Assembly (NCBI GenBank): GCA_964420325.1
Contig: CAYQSU010000084.1
Location: 1 to 10,815, forward strand
Length of the DNA stretch: 10,815 bases
Direction: 5' to 3'
Source: CAYQSU01 sp964420325
Lineage (GTDB): Bacteria; Pseudomonadota; Alphaproteobacteria; Rhodospirillales; Defluviicoccaceae
The position numbers and the translations under genes are program-made. The notes beneath the pieces are model-generated. The model made no database searches, was not told where the DNA came from, and saw only the letters and a program-made list of their open reading frames with translations. Shown here one piece after another: positions 1-7,300 of the stretch (the stretch's first letter is position 1; each line of letters starts with the position of its first letter).

Positions 1-133
1 GGTCGCCGACATCAGTGCCTATCTCGCCGAGCGCAACGGCGCGCCGCGCCCCTATGAATGGAAGGCCGAAGGCGCCGCCATCCTCGCCAAGATCCAGCGC
101 GCCCGAACCGCGCTCGCCAACGCTCAGGGGTGA
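1..133 (+). CDS. IS630-family transposase, C-terminal fragment (cut by window edge)
   Basis: An open frame enters from the left edge (first whole codon at position 2) and ends at TGA 131-133, giving 43 residues. They include DISAYLAERN, then PRPYEWKAEGAAILAKIQRAR. This matches the usual tail of IS630/Tc1-type DDE transposases, in which a helix ending in 'YLxxxN' is followed by a proline-aromatic-tryptophan stretch and 'ILAKIxRAR'. The catalytic DDE residues would lie upstream, outside the window, so I cannot tell whether the enzyme is intact. The frame runs toward the 3' end of the minus-strand AsmA-like gene (convergent). The family call rests on motif recognition of a short tail; another DDE family is possible but less likely. 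Confidence 0.78.
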   Translation, partial: VADISAYLAERNGAPRPYEWKAEGAAILAKIQRARTALANAQG

Positions 134-166
134 GTTATTGGTCGGCATTTGCGAGTCAGAACACTA
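1..166 (+). mobile_element. Right end of an IS630-type insertion sequence
   Basis: The transposase tail is followed by about 30 non-coding bases ending in GCGAGTCAGAACACTA (151-166). IS630/Tc1 elements insert at TA and duplicate it. The TA at 165-166 fits as the target dinucleotide, with the preceding bases as the terminal inverted repeat. The left end lies outside the window, so the inverted repeat cannot be confirmed here and the exact boundary is inferred. The AsmA-like gene ends at this same point: its TAG stop is the complement of CTA 164-166. Confidence 0.6.
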
Positions 167-3142
167 GACCGACACCTCGACGCGAGGCGGACCGCTGTCT
201 CTCGGATCGTAGCGGGCGCGGCACTCGGCGACGCGACGGGCGGCGATGCCGCGACCGGTGATCAGGTGGCGGCGGAGGGCGCGGGTGCGCGCGACCGCGA
301 GCTCGTCGAGGGCCGGTCTTGCCGCCTGAACGACCGCGGCGATCCGGGCCCCCGATGGCCCGACCGCCGTCGGGTCGCCCGGCGCTCGCCTGCGCAAGGC
401 CCCGGCCGTATACGCCTCGAAGTCGGCGGCGGTGGCGACGCCGCAAACGGTAACCGACAGCTTCGGCCGCTCCGCCAGCAGCCGGGCGAGTGCGTCGGCG
501 AACCGAAGGCCGTCCTCGTCCAGCTCCGCCGCGCCGGGCTTGAAGACGATCGGCTCGAGGTCGATGTCGAAGGTCGCCGGGGCGGTCAGCATCCTCGCGA
601 TCGCAGCCGGCGGGAACAGGGTGGTGAGCGCACCGCCGACGGCCTGGGTGATGGCATCGCTCAGATCGACGTCGGGCCGGTCGAGCGTCCCTGCGACGGG
701 AAGGCTGAGTGCGATTCGGCCGCCCGAGTCCTGCAAGAGCGCGGCCAACCTCTCGACGGGGACGCCGACGCCGGACGTGAACCGATCCTCGGTCTCCGCG
801 GTCTGCCGGGCAAACTGGAGGTTGTCCAGCTCCATGTCGACGAAGCCGGCCAGCGCGCCCTCGACGGCCGCGGCCTGCGCCCTCGCCGTAAGAGCACCGC
901 TGTCGAGCTCGACGCCGAGCATCTCGGCCGCGTACGGCGAGAACGGCGGGAGCTGCAAGGCGACAACACTCGCCTCGAGCTCGAAGTCGGGCGGGCGCGT
1001 AAGCGGTCTCACCCAACCCGAGACCCTGAGCTTGGCGAACTCGTTGACGTCCGCGTCGAGGCGAACTTCCGCGGGTTCGTCGGGTTTCGCTGCATCCAGG
1101 TTGCGAAGCTCGGCGCCGGTGACGACCGCCTCGACGGCGACCAGAGGATCGACCGAGGTGTCGGTGAACCAGATCTTCGCCTGGTCTTCGATGCCGATCC
1201 GCTCGATGCGGATTGCGGGCCGGACGACGGCACGGGCACCGGCAGCGCCATCGATGCCGGCAAGGAGAACGAGCGTCTGATCCGAGAACGCGAATTCGGC
1301 GTTGCGAAGGGAGAGCTCGGCGGCGGCGATGGACAGATCCTGATCAATGGTCGCACCGCCCAGCAACAAGGTGCCGATGCGCAGCGCCGCCGTCGCGTCG
1401 GCATCGGTGTCGACGGCGATCTCCTCGACTTCGACGCTGGCCGGCGTCCGCCAACGGATGCCCTCCTCGGTGGCTGCCGCCGAAGCGCGGCTCAGCGCCG
1501 CGCGCAGGCGGGCCGCGCTCAGTTTCAGATCGGGGCGCCCGCCGTCCGCCGGTACCGAAGCCGAGAGCCCGCTGATCCGCGCCGTGCCGGCGCCTTCGGC
1601 CGATATCGACTGGGCGCCGGTTCGAGCCCGCAGATGGCGCAGCGCGAGATCGAGGCGGTCGGCGGCGATGGTCGCCCCTGTGCCCGCAGCGGGCAGGCTG
1701 CCGTTCAGCCCGGATGCATGCGCATCGACGTCTGCGGCGAAGCGCATTTCGCCCCTGGCCGAGATCGCCGTGGAGTCGCGCAGGGTGAGACGGACCTCGT
1801 TCGCGCGCACCTCCGCTCCGGGCAGAAGCATTCGCGCGCGCGCCGCCGTGCCAGTTCCCTGCAGCCGCAACGACAGCGAACCGCCTGCGCTCTTCAGCGC
1901 GAGCCTGCCCAGCGTCAGCTCCAGCCGCGCCGCCGTCACGGGTACCGGCCCCAAGACGTCGAGACCTTCAACGCCGACGGTCGGCGCTCCCGACAGGGTC
2001 GTCCCGCCGTCGGCCTCGCCGATGACGGCGAGCCCGCGGACATCGACGGCAGCATTCCGAAATGCGACGCCCGCAGACTCGGGTAGCGAGACCGTTCCGG
2101 CGCCGAGGCGAACCTGGAAGTCGCCGCTCGCCTCCCAGCGGGCCGCCGGCCCGGAGTCACCCCGCGCCGGGGGAGCCGCTGTGGCGACGAGCATCGAGTC
2201 GAACCTGAAGTCGGCGCGGTCGAAGGCGAGCTCCATTTCCGGTCGCGCGATATCGGCGCCAGCGGACGTCCCGGTTCCGGCCGCTTCGATCGCGATCGTG
2301 CCGTTGGCGGACACCGAGATCGTCGCGCGCCCATCGACATCGATGGAGCCGGCGCGACGCTCGAAGCCGAGCGGGCCCGCGAGCTTCGAGATCTTCGGGA
2401 TGTCCACGGCCTCGAGCCGAAAGCGCGCGTCGGCGCTAAGCGTTTCGGCGAGCATCCGCGCATCGGCCTCGATGCGCGCCGCGATGTCATTGAAACGGCC
2501 GGCGAAGACGACGCGCTGGGGCTGGTCCGAATCCCAGCCGTAGGCGTTGGCAACGGCGAGCTGGTCGATCTCGATCGTGAGCTCGCCGCCTGCCGCCGTA
2601 CGAAGGACCAGCCGGCCGGCGCGCAGGAGCACGTCGTCGACGCCGGCAGTCCATCCAGCCGCCGCCGATCGCTGAACATCCGTTCCGGGCATCAGCCCTG
2701 CAAGCGCGATGCCGTTGACGGTGAGGGCTCCATCTCCGCCGCGCTCGACGACGAGATCGATGCCCTCGATGATGGCCCTGCGAAACAGCGCCCGGCGCTC
2801 GAGCAGGGCGGCGAGGTCGTACTCGAGGGCGAGAGAGCCGATCTGGCCGCGGTCGGCGTCGGCGGCCCAGAACTCGACCGCGCCCAGCGTCACCTCGTTG
2901 CCCCAGACGTCGATCTTCAGGGAGCCGATGCCTTCGCTGCGGACGCCGAGCGCCCGGAGCTCGGTGGCGATGACGTGGCGCGCCACGTACTGCGGCAGCA
3001 CCAGAACGACGGCGGCGAGGACGCCGGCGGCGACCGCGAGGAACGCAACAAGCCCGACGCCAAGCCGACGCTTGCGGGCGAAGCGACGCTTGCGGGCGGG
3101 GCCGAGGCCGCCGCTCTGGAGCATCTCGCGCGGCCGTTTCAT
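164..3142 (-). CDS. AsmA-like / DUF748 envelope protein
   Basis: A 992-residue protein, probably a periplasmic protein anchored in the inner membrane. A basic stretch with two RKRR motifs (about residues 16-26) precedes one hydrophobic helix (about 27-49); almost everything after it is periplasmic beta-rich sequence of alternating polar and hydrophobic residues. The part around 655-850 has AsmA/DUF748 hallmarks: 'GALAGFVDMELDNLQF', then a VPVERLAALLQDSGGRIALSLPVAGTLDRPDVDL stretch (quoted in part). Near 860-905 an OmpA-like segment follows (VFKPGAAELDEDG), as is usual at the end of DUF748 proteins. AsmA-like proteins (AsmA, TamB, YhdP, YdbH) act in phospholipid transport or outer-membrane assembly; the exact role of this one is not known. 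Start: ATG at 3142 has GGGAAAGAGGA just upstream, though the spacing is tight. An in-frame TTG at 3163 would add 7 residues and has a poorer ribosome site. uppP lies 108 bases upstream on the same strand; no clear terminator is seen between, so cotranscription is possible. Only two cysteines (C900, C974) are present. The stop overlaps the inferred IS end. Confidence 0.85.
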   Translation of the reverse strand: MKRPREMLQSGGLGPARKRRFARKRRLGVGLVAFLAVAAGVLAAVVLVLPQYVARHVIATELRALGVRSEGIGSLKIDVWGNEVTLGAVEFWAADADRGQIGSLALEYDLAALLERRALFRRAIIEGIDLVVERGGDGALTVNGIALAGLMPGTDVQRSAAAGWTAGVDDVLLRAGRLVLRTAAGGELTIEIDQLAVANAYGWDSDQPQRVVFAGRFNDIAARIEADARMLAETLSADARFRLEAVDIPKISKLAGPLGFERRAGSIDVDGRATISVSANGTIAIEAAGTGTSAGADIARPEMELAFDRADFRFDSMLVATAAPPARGDSGPAARWEASGDFQVRLGAGTVSLPESAGVAFRNAAVDVRGLAVIGEADGGTTLSGAPTVGVEGLDVLGPVPVTAARLELTLGRLALKSAGGSLSLRLQGTGTAARARMLLPGAEVRANEVRLTLRDSTAISARGEMRFAADVDAHASGLNGSLPAAGTGATIAADRLDLALRHLRARTGAQSISAEGAGTARISGLSASVPADGGRPDLKLSAARLRAALSRASAAATEEGIRWRTPASVEVEEIAVDTDADATAALRIGTLLLGGATIDQDLSIAAAELSLRNAEFAFSDQTLVLLAGIDGAAGARAVVRPAIRIERIGIEDQAKIWFTDTSVDPLVAVEAVVTGAELRNLDAAKPDEPAEVRLDADVNEFAKLRVSGWVRPLTRPPDFELEASVVALQLPPFSPYAAEMLGVELDSGALTARAQAAAVEGALAGFVDMELDNLQFARQTAETEDRFTSGVGVPVERLAALLQDSGGRIALSLPVAGTLDRPDVDLSDAITQAVGGALTTLFPPAAIARMLTAPATFDIDLEPIVFKPGAAELDEDGLRFADALARLLAERPKLSVTVCGVATAADFEAYTAGALRRRAPGDPTAVGPSGARIAAVVQAARPALDELAVARTRALRRHLITGRGIAARRVAECRARYDPRDSGPPRVEVSV
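3066..3098. repeat. Short in-frame direct repeat coding RKRR twice
   Basis: The 15-base unit CGACGCTTGCGGGCG occurs at 3066-3080 and again at 3084-3098, an 18-base period, so the reading frame is kept. On the minus strand it encodes two successive ARKRR(F/L) blocks directly before the membrane helix of the AsmA-like protein. It looks like a small tandem duplication that strengthens the positive (cytoplasmic) flank of the anchor. Confidence 0.8.
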
Positions 3143-3250
3143 TCCTCTTTCCCGCGTGCCCAACGACCGATCCCGTCCGTCGCGTCAAGGATAGATCGAC
3201 AGAAGGCCGAGGAACAGGCCGCTTCAGGGTCTCGGCAGTGGGCGCCAGGG

Positions 3251-4057
3251 TCAGGCGAGAGCGCCGTAAGCCATCGCCAGGATGACGATGCCGAGACCGA
3301 TGCGATAGACGACGAAGGGCGTGAAGGTCGCCCGCTGCAGCCACGCCATCATCGCTGCGATCGCGATCAGCGCAGAGACGAGGGCGAGGCCGCAGGCGAT
3401 GATGGCGTCGGTCGTGAGCCGGGCATCGCCGCTCTCGTAAAGGGCGAGACCCTGCAGCACGCCGGCGCCGGCGATCGCCGGGATCGCGAGCAGAAGAGAG
3501 AAGCGCGCCGCCTCGGCCCGCTCGACGCCGAGCAGGCGCGCCGCCGTCATGGTGATCCCGGACCGACTGGTCCCCGGAACCAGCGCCAGCGCTTGGGCGA
3601 GGCCGATCACCGCGGCATCCGGGATGCGCAGGTCGGGAAGCCTGCGCGCCACCCCGCCGGCGCGGTCGGCAACGTACAGCGCGATGCCGAACACAAGGGT
3701 CGTCCAGCCGATCAGCTCGATGCTGCGCAGCCCCTGAGGCACGAGAAGATTGACGATGAAGCCAGCGGCGGACACGGGGACGGTTGCCAGGGCGATCAGG
3801 GCGACGAGGCGCGCGTCGCCAGTCCAGCGGCCCCGGACCAGCCCGAAAACACCCAGGATCATGGTGCGGACGTCGCGCCAGAAGTACAGCAACACGGCGC
3901 CCAGGGTGCCGACATGAACGGCGACATCGATGACGAGACCTTGGTCCTGCCAGCCTGCAACCGCCGGTACGAGGATCAGGTGCGCCGAGGAACTGATGGG
4001 CAGGAACTCGGTGATCCCTTGGACCAGCGCGAGCACCGCTATATGCAGGAGAGGCAC
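3251..4057 (-). CDS. uppP: Undecaprenyl-diphosphatase (UppP/BacA)
   Basis: This 268-residue integral membrane enzyme removes a phosphate from undecaprenyl diphosphate, regenerating the lipid carrier for peptidoglycan and other surface polymers; extra copies are known to give bacitracin tolerance. Both family signatures are present: QGITEFLPISSSAHL at residues 13-27 (acidic E17, serines 22-24, H26) and PGTSRSG at 161-167 (R165). The first glutamate of the E. coli motif is a glutamine here (Q13), a variant common outside the enterobacteria. Several hydrophobic segments cover the length, and the size is normal for BacA-type enzymes (about 265-280). The start is GTG at 4057: the signature begins only 12 residues later, and AGGGG lies 9 bases upstream. 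It is divergent from gltB and likely leads a transcript that continues into the AsmA-like gene. Confidence 0.95.
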   Translation of the reverse strand: MPLLHIAVLALVQGITEFLPISSSAHLILVPAVAGWQDQGLVIDVAVHVGTLGAVLLYFWRDVRTMILGVFGLVRGRWTGDARLVALIALATVPVSAAGFIVNLLVPQGLRSIELIGWTTLVFGIALYVADRAGGVARRLPDLRIPDAAVIGLAQALALVPGTSRSGITMTAARLLGVERAEAARFSLLLAIPAIAGAGVLQGLALYESGDARLTTDAIIACGLALVSALIAIAAMMAWLQRATFTPFVVYRIGLGIVILAMAYGALA

Positions 4058-4066
4058 GCGCGGACA

Positions 4067-4071
4067 CCCCT
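4067..4071 (-). promoter_or_regulatory. Ribosome binding site of uppP
   Basis: The minus strand reads AGGGG here, 9 bases before the GTG at 4057. It supports GTG as the uppP start, since no ATG in frame gives a complete N-terminal signature. Confidence 0.55.
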
Positions 4072-4105
4072 AGATCTTGGGCAGTTGGCGCCAATGTGGC
4101 ACACT

Positions 4106-4132
4106 TTCCCGAATCCGGGAAGATTCGTTTTT
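4106..4132 (+). promoter_or_regulatory. Two overlapping, mutually exclusive hairpins, one ending in T5
   Basis: Stem A pairs TTCCCG (4106-4111) with CGGGAA (4116-4121) around a 4-base loop. Stem B pairs CGAATC (4110-4115) with GATTCG (4122-4127) around a 6-base loop and is followed directly by TTTTT (4128-4132). The two share bases 4110-4121, so an RNA can form only one at a time. Stem B plus the T-run has the shape of a short intrinsic terminator for plus-strand RNA, but no plus-strand gene ends upstream. It would matter only if gltB transcription starts left of 4106. As DNA, stem A is equally well an operator-like palindrome in the uppP leader or promoter. Confidence 0.4.
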
Positions 4133-4163
4133 GCGATTGCTGTTTGCGCTTGTAATCTGCCGG

Positions 4164-4203
4164 CACACACCCGATTCTCTGATCGCCCGGGTGTTGTGAC
4201 AAC
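4164..4203. promoter_or_regulatory. Inverted repeat and overlapping 11-base palindrome upstream of gltB
   Basis: ACACCCG (4167-4173) pairs perfectly with CGGGTGT (4188-4194). After a one-base bulge the pairing continues for three more bases (4164-4166 with 4196-4198), leaving a 14-base loop. The right arm overlaps a second dyad, GTTGT-G-ACAAC at 4193-4203. There is no T-run directly after, so this resembles a leader structure or protein binding site more than a terminator. Confidence 0.35.
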
Positions 4204-4330
4204 GATTAAGAGGGTTTTGCCTCCGGCGCGTCAGCGCGGGAAGGCGGTTGCGGCGGATGAGCTCGGAGATCGAGCCTTAGGACGTTGCACCGGTACGCAA
4301 CTCCGGGCGCCATAGTGAATTTGGTCAGCG

Positions 4331-4343
4331 AGGAGGCGGAAGG
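4331..4343 (+). promoter_or_regulatory. Ribosome binding site of gltB
   Basis: AGGAGG (4331-4336) and GGAAGG (4338-4343) stand before the ATG at 4350. The second is 6 bases away, an ideal distance; the first is 13 away. Together they fix the start that gives a 21-residue propeptide before the catalytic cysteine. Confidence 0.65.
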
Positions 4344-4349
4344 CTACGC

Positions 4350-7300
4350 ATGAGCGTGCGTTCATCGCCCAAGAAACAGGGATTATACGACCCGCGACAC
4401 GAGCACGATGCCTGCGGCATCGGCTTCGTTGCCGACATCAAGAACCGCAAGAGCCATGAGATCGTCGAGCAGGGCCTGCAGATCCTGATGAATCTGCGCC
4501 ATCGCGGCGCCGTCGGGGCCGACCCGCTGGCCGGCGACGGCGCCGGTTGCCTAATTCAGATGCCGGACGCGTTTCTCCGCGAGGAGAGCGCGGCCCTGGG
4601 CTTCGAGCTGCCGCCCGTCGGTCATTACTCGGTCGGCATGATCTTCCTGCCCCGCAATCCGGAAACACGCGCCGCCTGCGAGAACGCCTTCGACCGCATC
4701 CTCGCCGCCGAGGGACAGCGCATGCTCGGGTGGCGCGACGTGCCGACCGACAACTCCGTGCTCGGCTACAGCGTCAAGCCGATCGAGCCGCTGATCCGCC
4801 AGGTGTTCATCGAACGCGGCCCGTATTGCCGGAATGTCGATGCCTTCGAGCGCAAGCTGTTCGTCGCCCGCAAGCAGATCCACCACGCGGTGTGGGACCT
4901 CAACCTCCCAGGCTGGGAGCATTTCTACGTCGTCTCGATGTCGAGCCGGACGCTCAACTACAAGGGCATGATCCTCGCCGAGAACCTGCCGACGTACTAC
5001 CCGGACCTGCGGGACCCGCGGCTCGTCTCGGCGCTGGCACTCGTGCATCAGCGGTTTTCGACCAACACCTTTCCGTCCTGGCGCCTCGCCCAGCCGTTCC
5101 GCTATCTCTGCCACAACGGCGAGATCAACACCCTGCGCGGCAACATCAACTGGATGCAGGCGCGCCGCCACAACATGAAGTCGGAGCTTCTCGGCGACGA
5201 CCTCGAGAAGCTGTGGCCCCTGCTCGCGGACGGCATTTCGGACTCCGCGACCTTCGACAACGCGCTCGAACTGCTCGTCGCCGGCGGCTATTCCCTCGCC
5301 CATGCGATGATGCTGATGATTCCCGAAGCATGGGACGACAACCCGCTGATGGACGAGAAGCGGCGGGCCTTCTATGAGTATCACGCCGCGCTGATGGAGC
5401 CCTGGGACGGTCCGGCGGCGGTCGCCTTCACCGACGGTCGGCAGATCGGCGCCACGCTGGACCGCAACGGACTCCGACCCGCCCGCTACGTCATCACCGA
5501 CGACGACCGGGTGATCATGGCCTCCGAGGTCGGCGTGCTACCGATCCCGGAGACGAAGATCGTCAAGAAATGGCGGCTGCAACCGGGAAAGATGTTCCTG
5601 ATCGACCTCGATCAGGGCCGAATCATCAGTGACGAGGAACTCAAGGACGAGCTCGCGACGGCGAGACCCTACCAGGCGTGGCTCGACGCGACGCAGACGA
5701 AGGTGGAGAGCCTGCCCCGCGAAGTCGGCCCGATGCCGCCGGACCCGAAGACCCTGCTCGACCGTCAGCAGGCGTTCGGCTACACGCAGGAGGACATCCG
5801 GTTCTTCCTGACACCGATGGCCCTGACCGGTCAGGAACCGGTGGGATCGATGGGGCGCGACACGCCGCTCGCCGTGCTCTCCGATCGACCGAAGCTCTTG
5901 TACGACTACTTCAAGCAGTGCTTTGCCCAGGTCACCAACCCGCCGATCGACTCGATCCGCGAAGAGCTGGTGATGTCGCTGGTGAGCCTGATCGGCCCGC
6001 GCCCGAACTTGCTCGAGCCAGAGGGGATCCACAGCTTCCGGCGGCTGGAAGCCCACCATCCGATCCTCTCCAACACCGATCTGGAGCGGATCCGCCGCAT
6101 CGAGAACCATCTCGACAGGGCCTTCCGCACCTTCACGATCGACATCACCTATCCGGCGGAGGACGGCCCGGCCGGTCTCGAGGCGGCGCTTGAGGGCGTG
6201 TTCAAGCTCGCCGAGGACGTGGTGCGCGAGGGCTACAACATCATCATCCTCTCGGATCGGGCGGTCGCCGCCGATCGGGTGCCGATCCCGGCACTGCTCG
6301 CCACCGCCGGTGTCCATCATCACCTGATCCGCGAGGGCCTCAGGACCGAATCCGGCCTCGTCGTCGAGACCGGCGAGGCACGGCAGACCCACGAGTTCTG
6401 CCTCCTCGGCGGGTACGGGGCCGAAGCCATCAACCCCTATCTCGCGTTCGACACGCTCTCCTACCTGCGTTGGGAGCTTCCCGAGAAACTCAGCGAGGAG
6501 GAGGTGCACAAGCGCTACGTCAAGGCGGTGTGCAAGGCGATGCTCAAGGTCATGGCCAAGATGGGCATCTCGACATTCCAGTCCTACTGCGGAGCGCAGA
6601 TCTTCGACGCCGTCGGCCTCTCCCAGGCGTTCGTCGACAAGTACTTCTCCGGCACCCACTCGGCGGTCGGCGGCATCGGCCTCGCCGAGATCGCCCTAGA
6701 GACCGTGCGGCGTCACCAGGCGGCGTTCGGCGATTCGCCGATTCTCCGCAACAGCCTCGACGTCGGCGGCGAGATGGCCTATCGGCTGCGCGGCGAGGAG
6801 CACGTCTGGACCCCCGAGACGGTCGCGCTGCTGCAGCACGCGGTGCGCGCCGCCGACTATCAGAAGTTCAAGGCCTACACCCGCAAGGTCAACGACCAGA
6901 GCCGGAAGCTCAAGAACCTGCGCGGCCTGTTCGAGTTCAAGAAGGCGCGGCAGGCCGTCCCCCTCGACGAGGTCGAGCCGGCCGCCGAGATCGTCAAGCG
7001 GTTTTCCACCGGCGCCATGTCGTTCGGTGCGATTTCGTGGGAGGCCCATACCACGCTCGCCGTCGCCATGAACCGCATTGGCGGCAAGTCCAACACCGGA
7101 GAAGGCGGCGAGGAGGCCGATCGAAACAAGCCGCTGCCTAACGGCGATTCGATGCGCTCAGCGATCAAGCAGGTGGCGTCCGGCCGGTTCGGCGTGACCG
7201 CCGAGTACCTCGTCAACTCCGACGACATCCAGATCAAGATGGCCCAGGGCGCCAAGCCGGGTGAAGGCGGCCAGCTGCCCGGCCACAAGGTCGACGAGTG

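Larger units (their letters stand above)
4058..4349. promoter_or_regulatory. Divergent control region between uppP and gltB
   Basis: This 292-base non-coding stretch must hold the promoters of both uppP (leftward) and gltB (rightward). It is visibly more AT-rich in its middle (about 4100-4215) than the genes on either side. A weak plus-strand sigma70-like candidate is TTGCGA (4131-4136) with TAATCT (4153-4158), 16 bases apart, or the alternative TGTAAT at 4151-4156; neither is strong. Small dyad symmetries are TTGGCGCCAA (4085-4094), TTCCCGAATCCGGGAA (4106-4121), CGAATC/GATTCG (4110-4115/4122-4127), a longer stem at 4164-4198, and GTTGTGACAAC (4193-4203). I do not recognise any as the site of a named regulator. 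Confidence 0.6.

Noticed and set aside
149..2086. 645-codon plus-strand open frame opposite the AsmA-like gene
   Set aside because: The product is Arg/Gly/Asp-rich with no recognisable domain, and the minus strand has a clear family member over the same bases. It is a GC-skew shadow.
4097..4112. TGGCAC as a possible sigma54 promoter for gltB
   Set aside because: The -24 half looks right, but the required TTGC at the -12 position is absent (CCCG there), so it does not meet the consensus.
2487..4202. 571-codon minus-strand open frame spanning uppP and the start of the AsmA-like gene
   Set aside because: It is in a different frame from the true genes, the protein is extremely Arg/Pro-rich, and it crosses the real uppP start region and the intergenic gap.
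4212..4245. GAGG/CCTC and GCGC/GCGC mini-stems in the gltB leader
   Set aside because: Only four-base uninterrupted arms, expected by chance in GC-rich DNA, with no T-run or conserved riboswitch-like core visible.
2975..4315. 446-codon plus-strand open frame opposite uppP and running into the gltB leader
   Set aside because: It is antisense to uppP, which has both active-site signatures, and the product has no recognisable domain. It is not evidence for a gene in 4058-4315.
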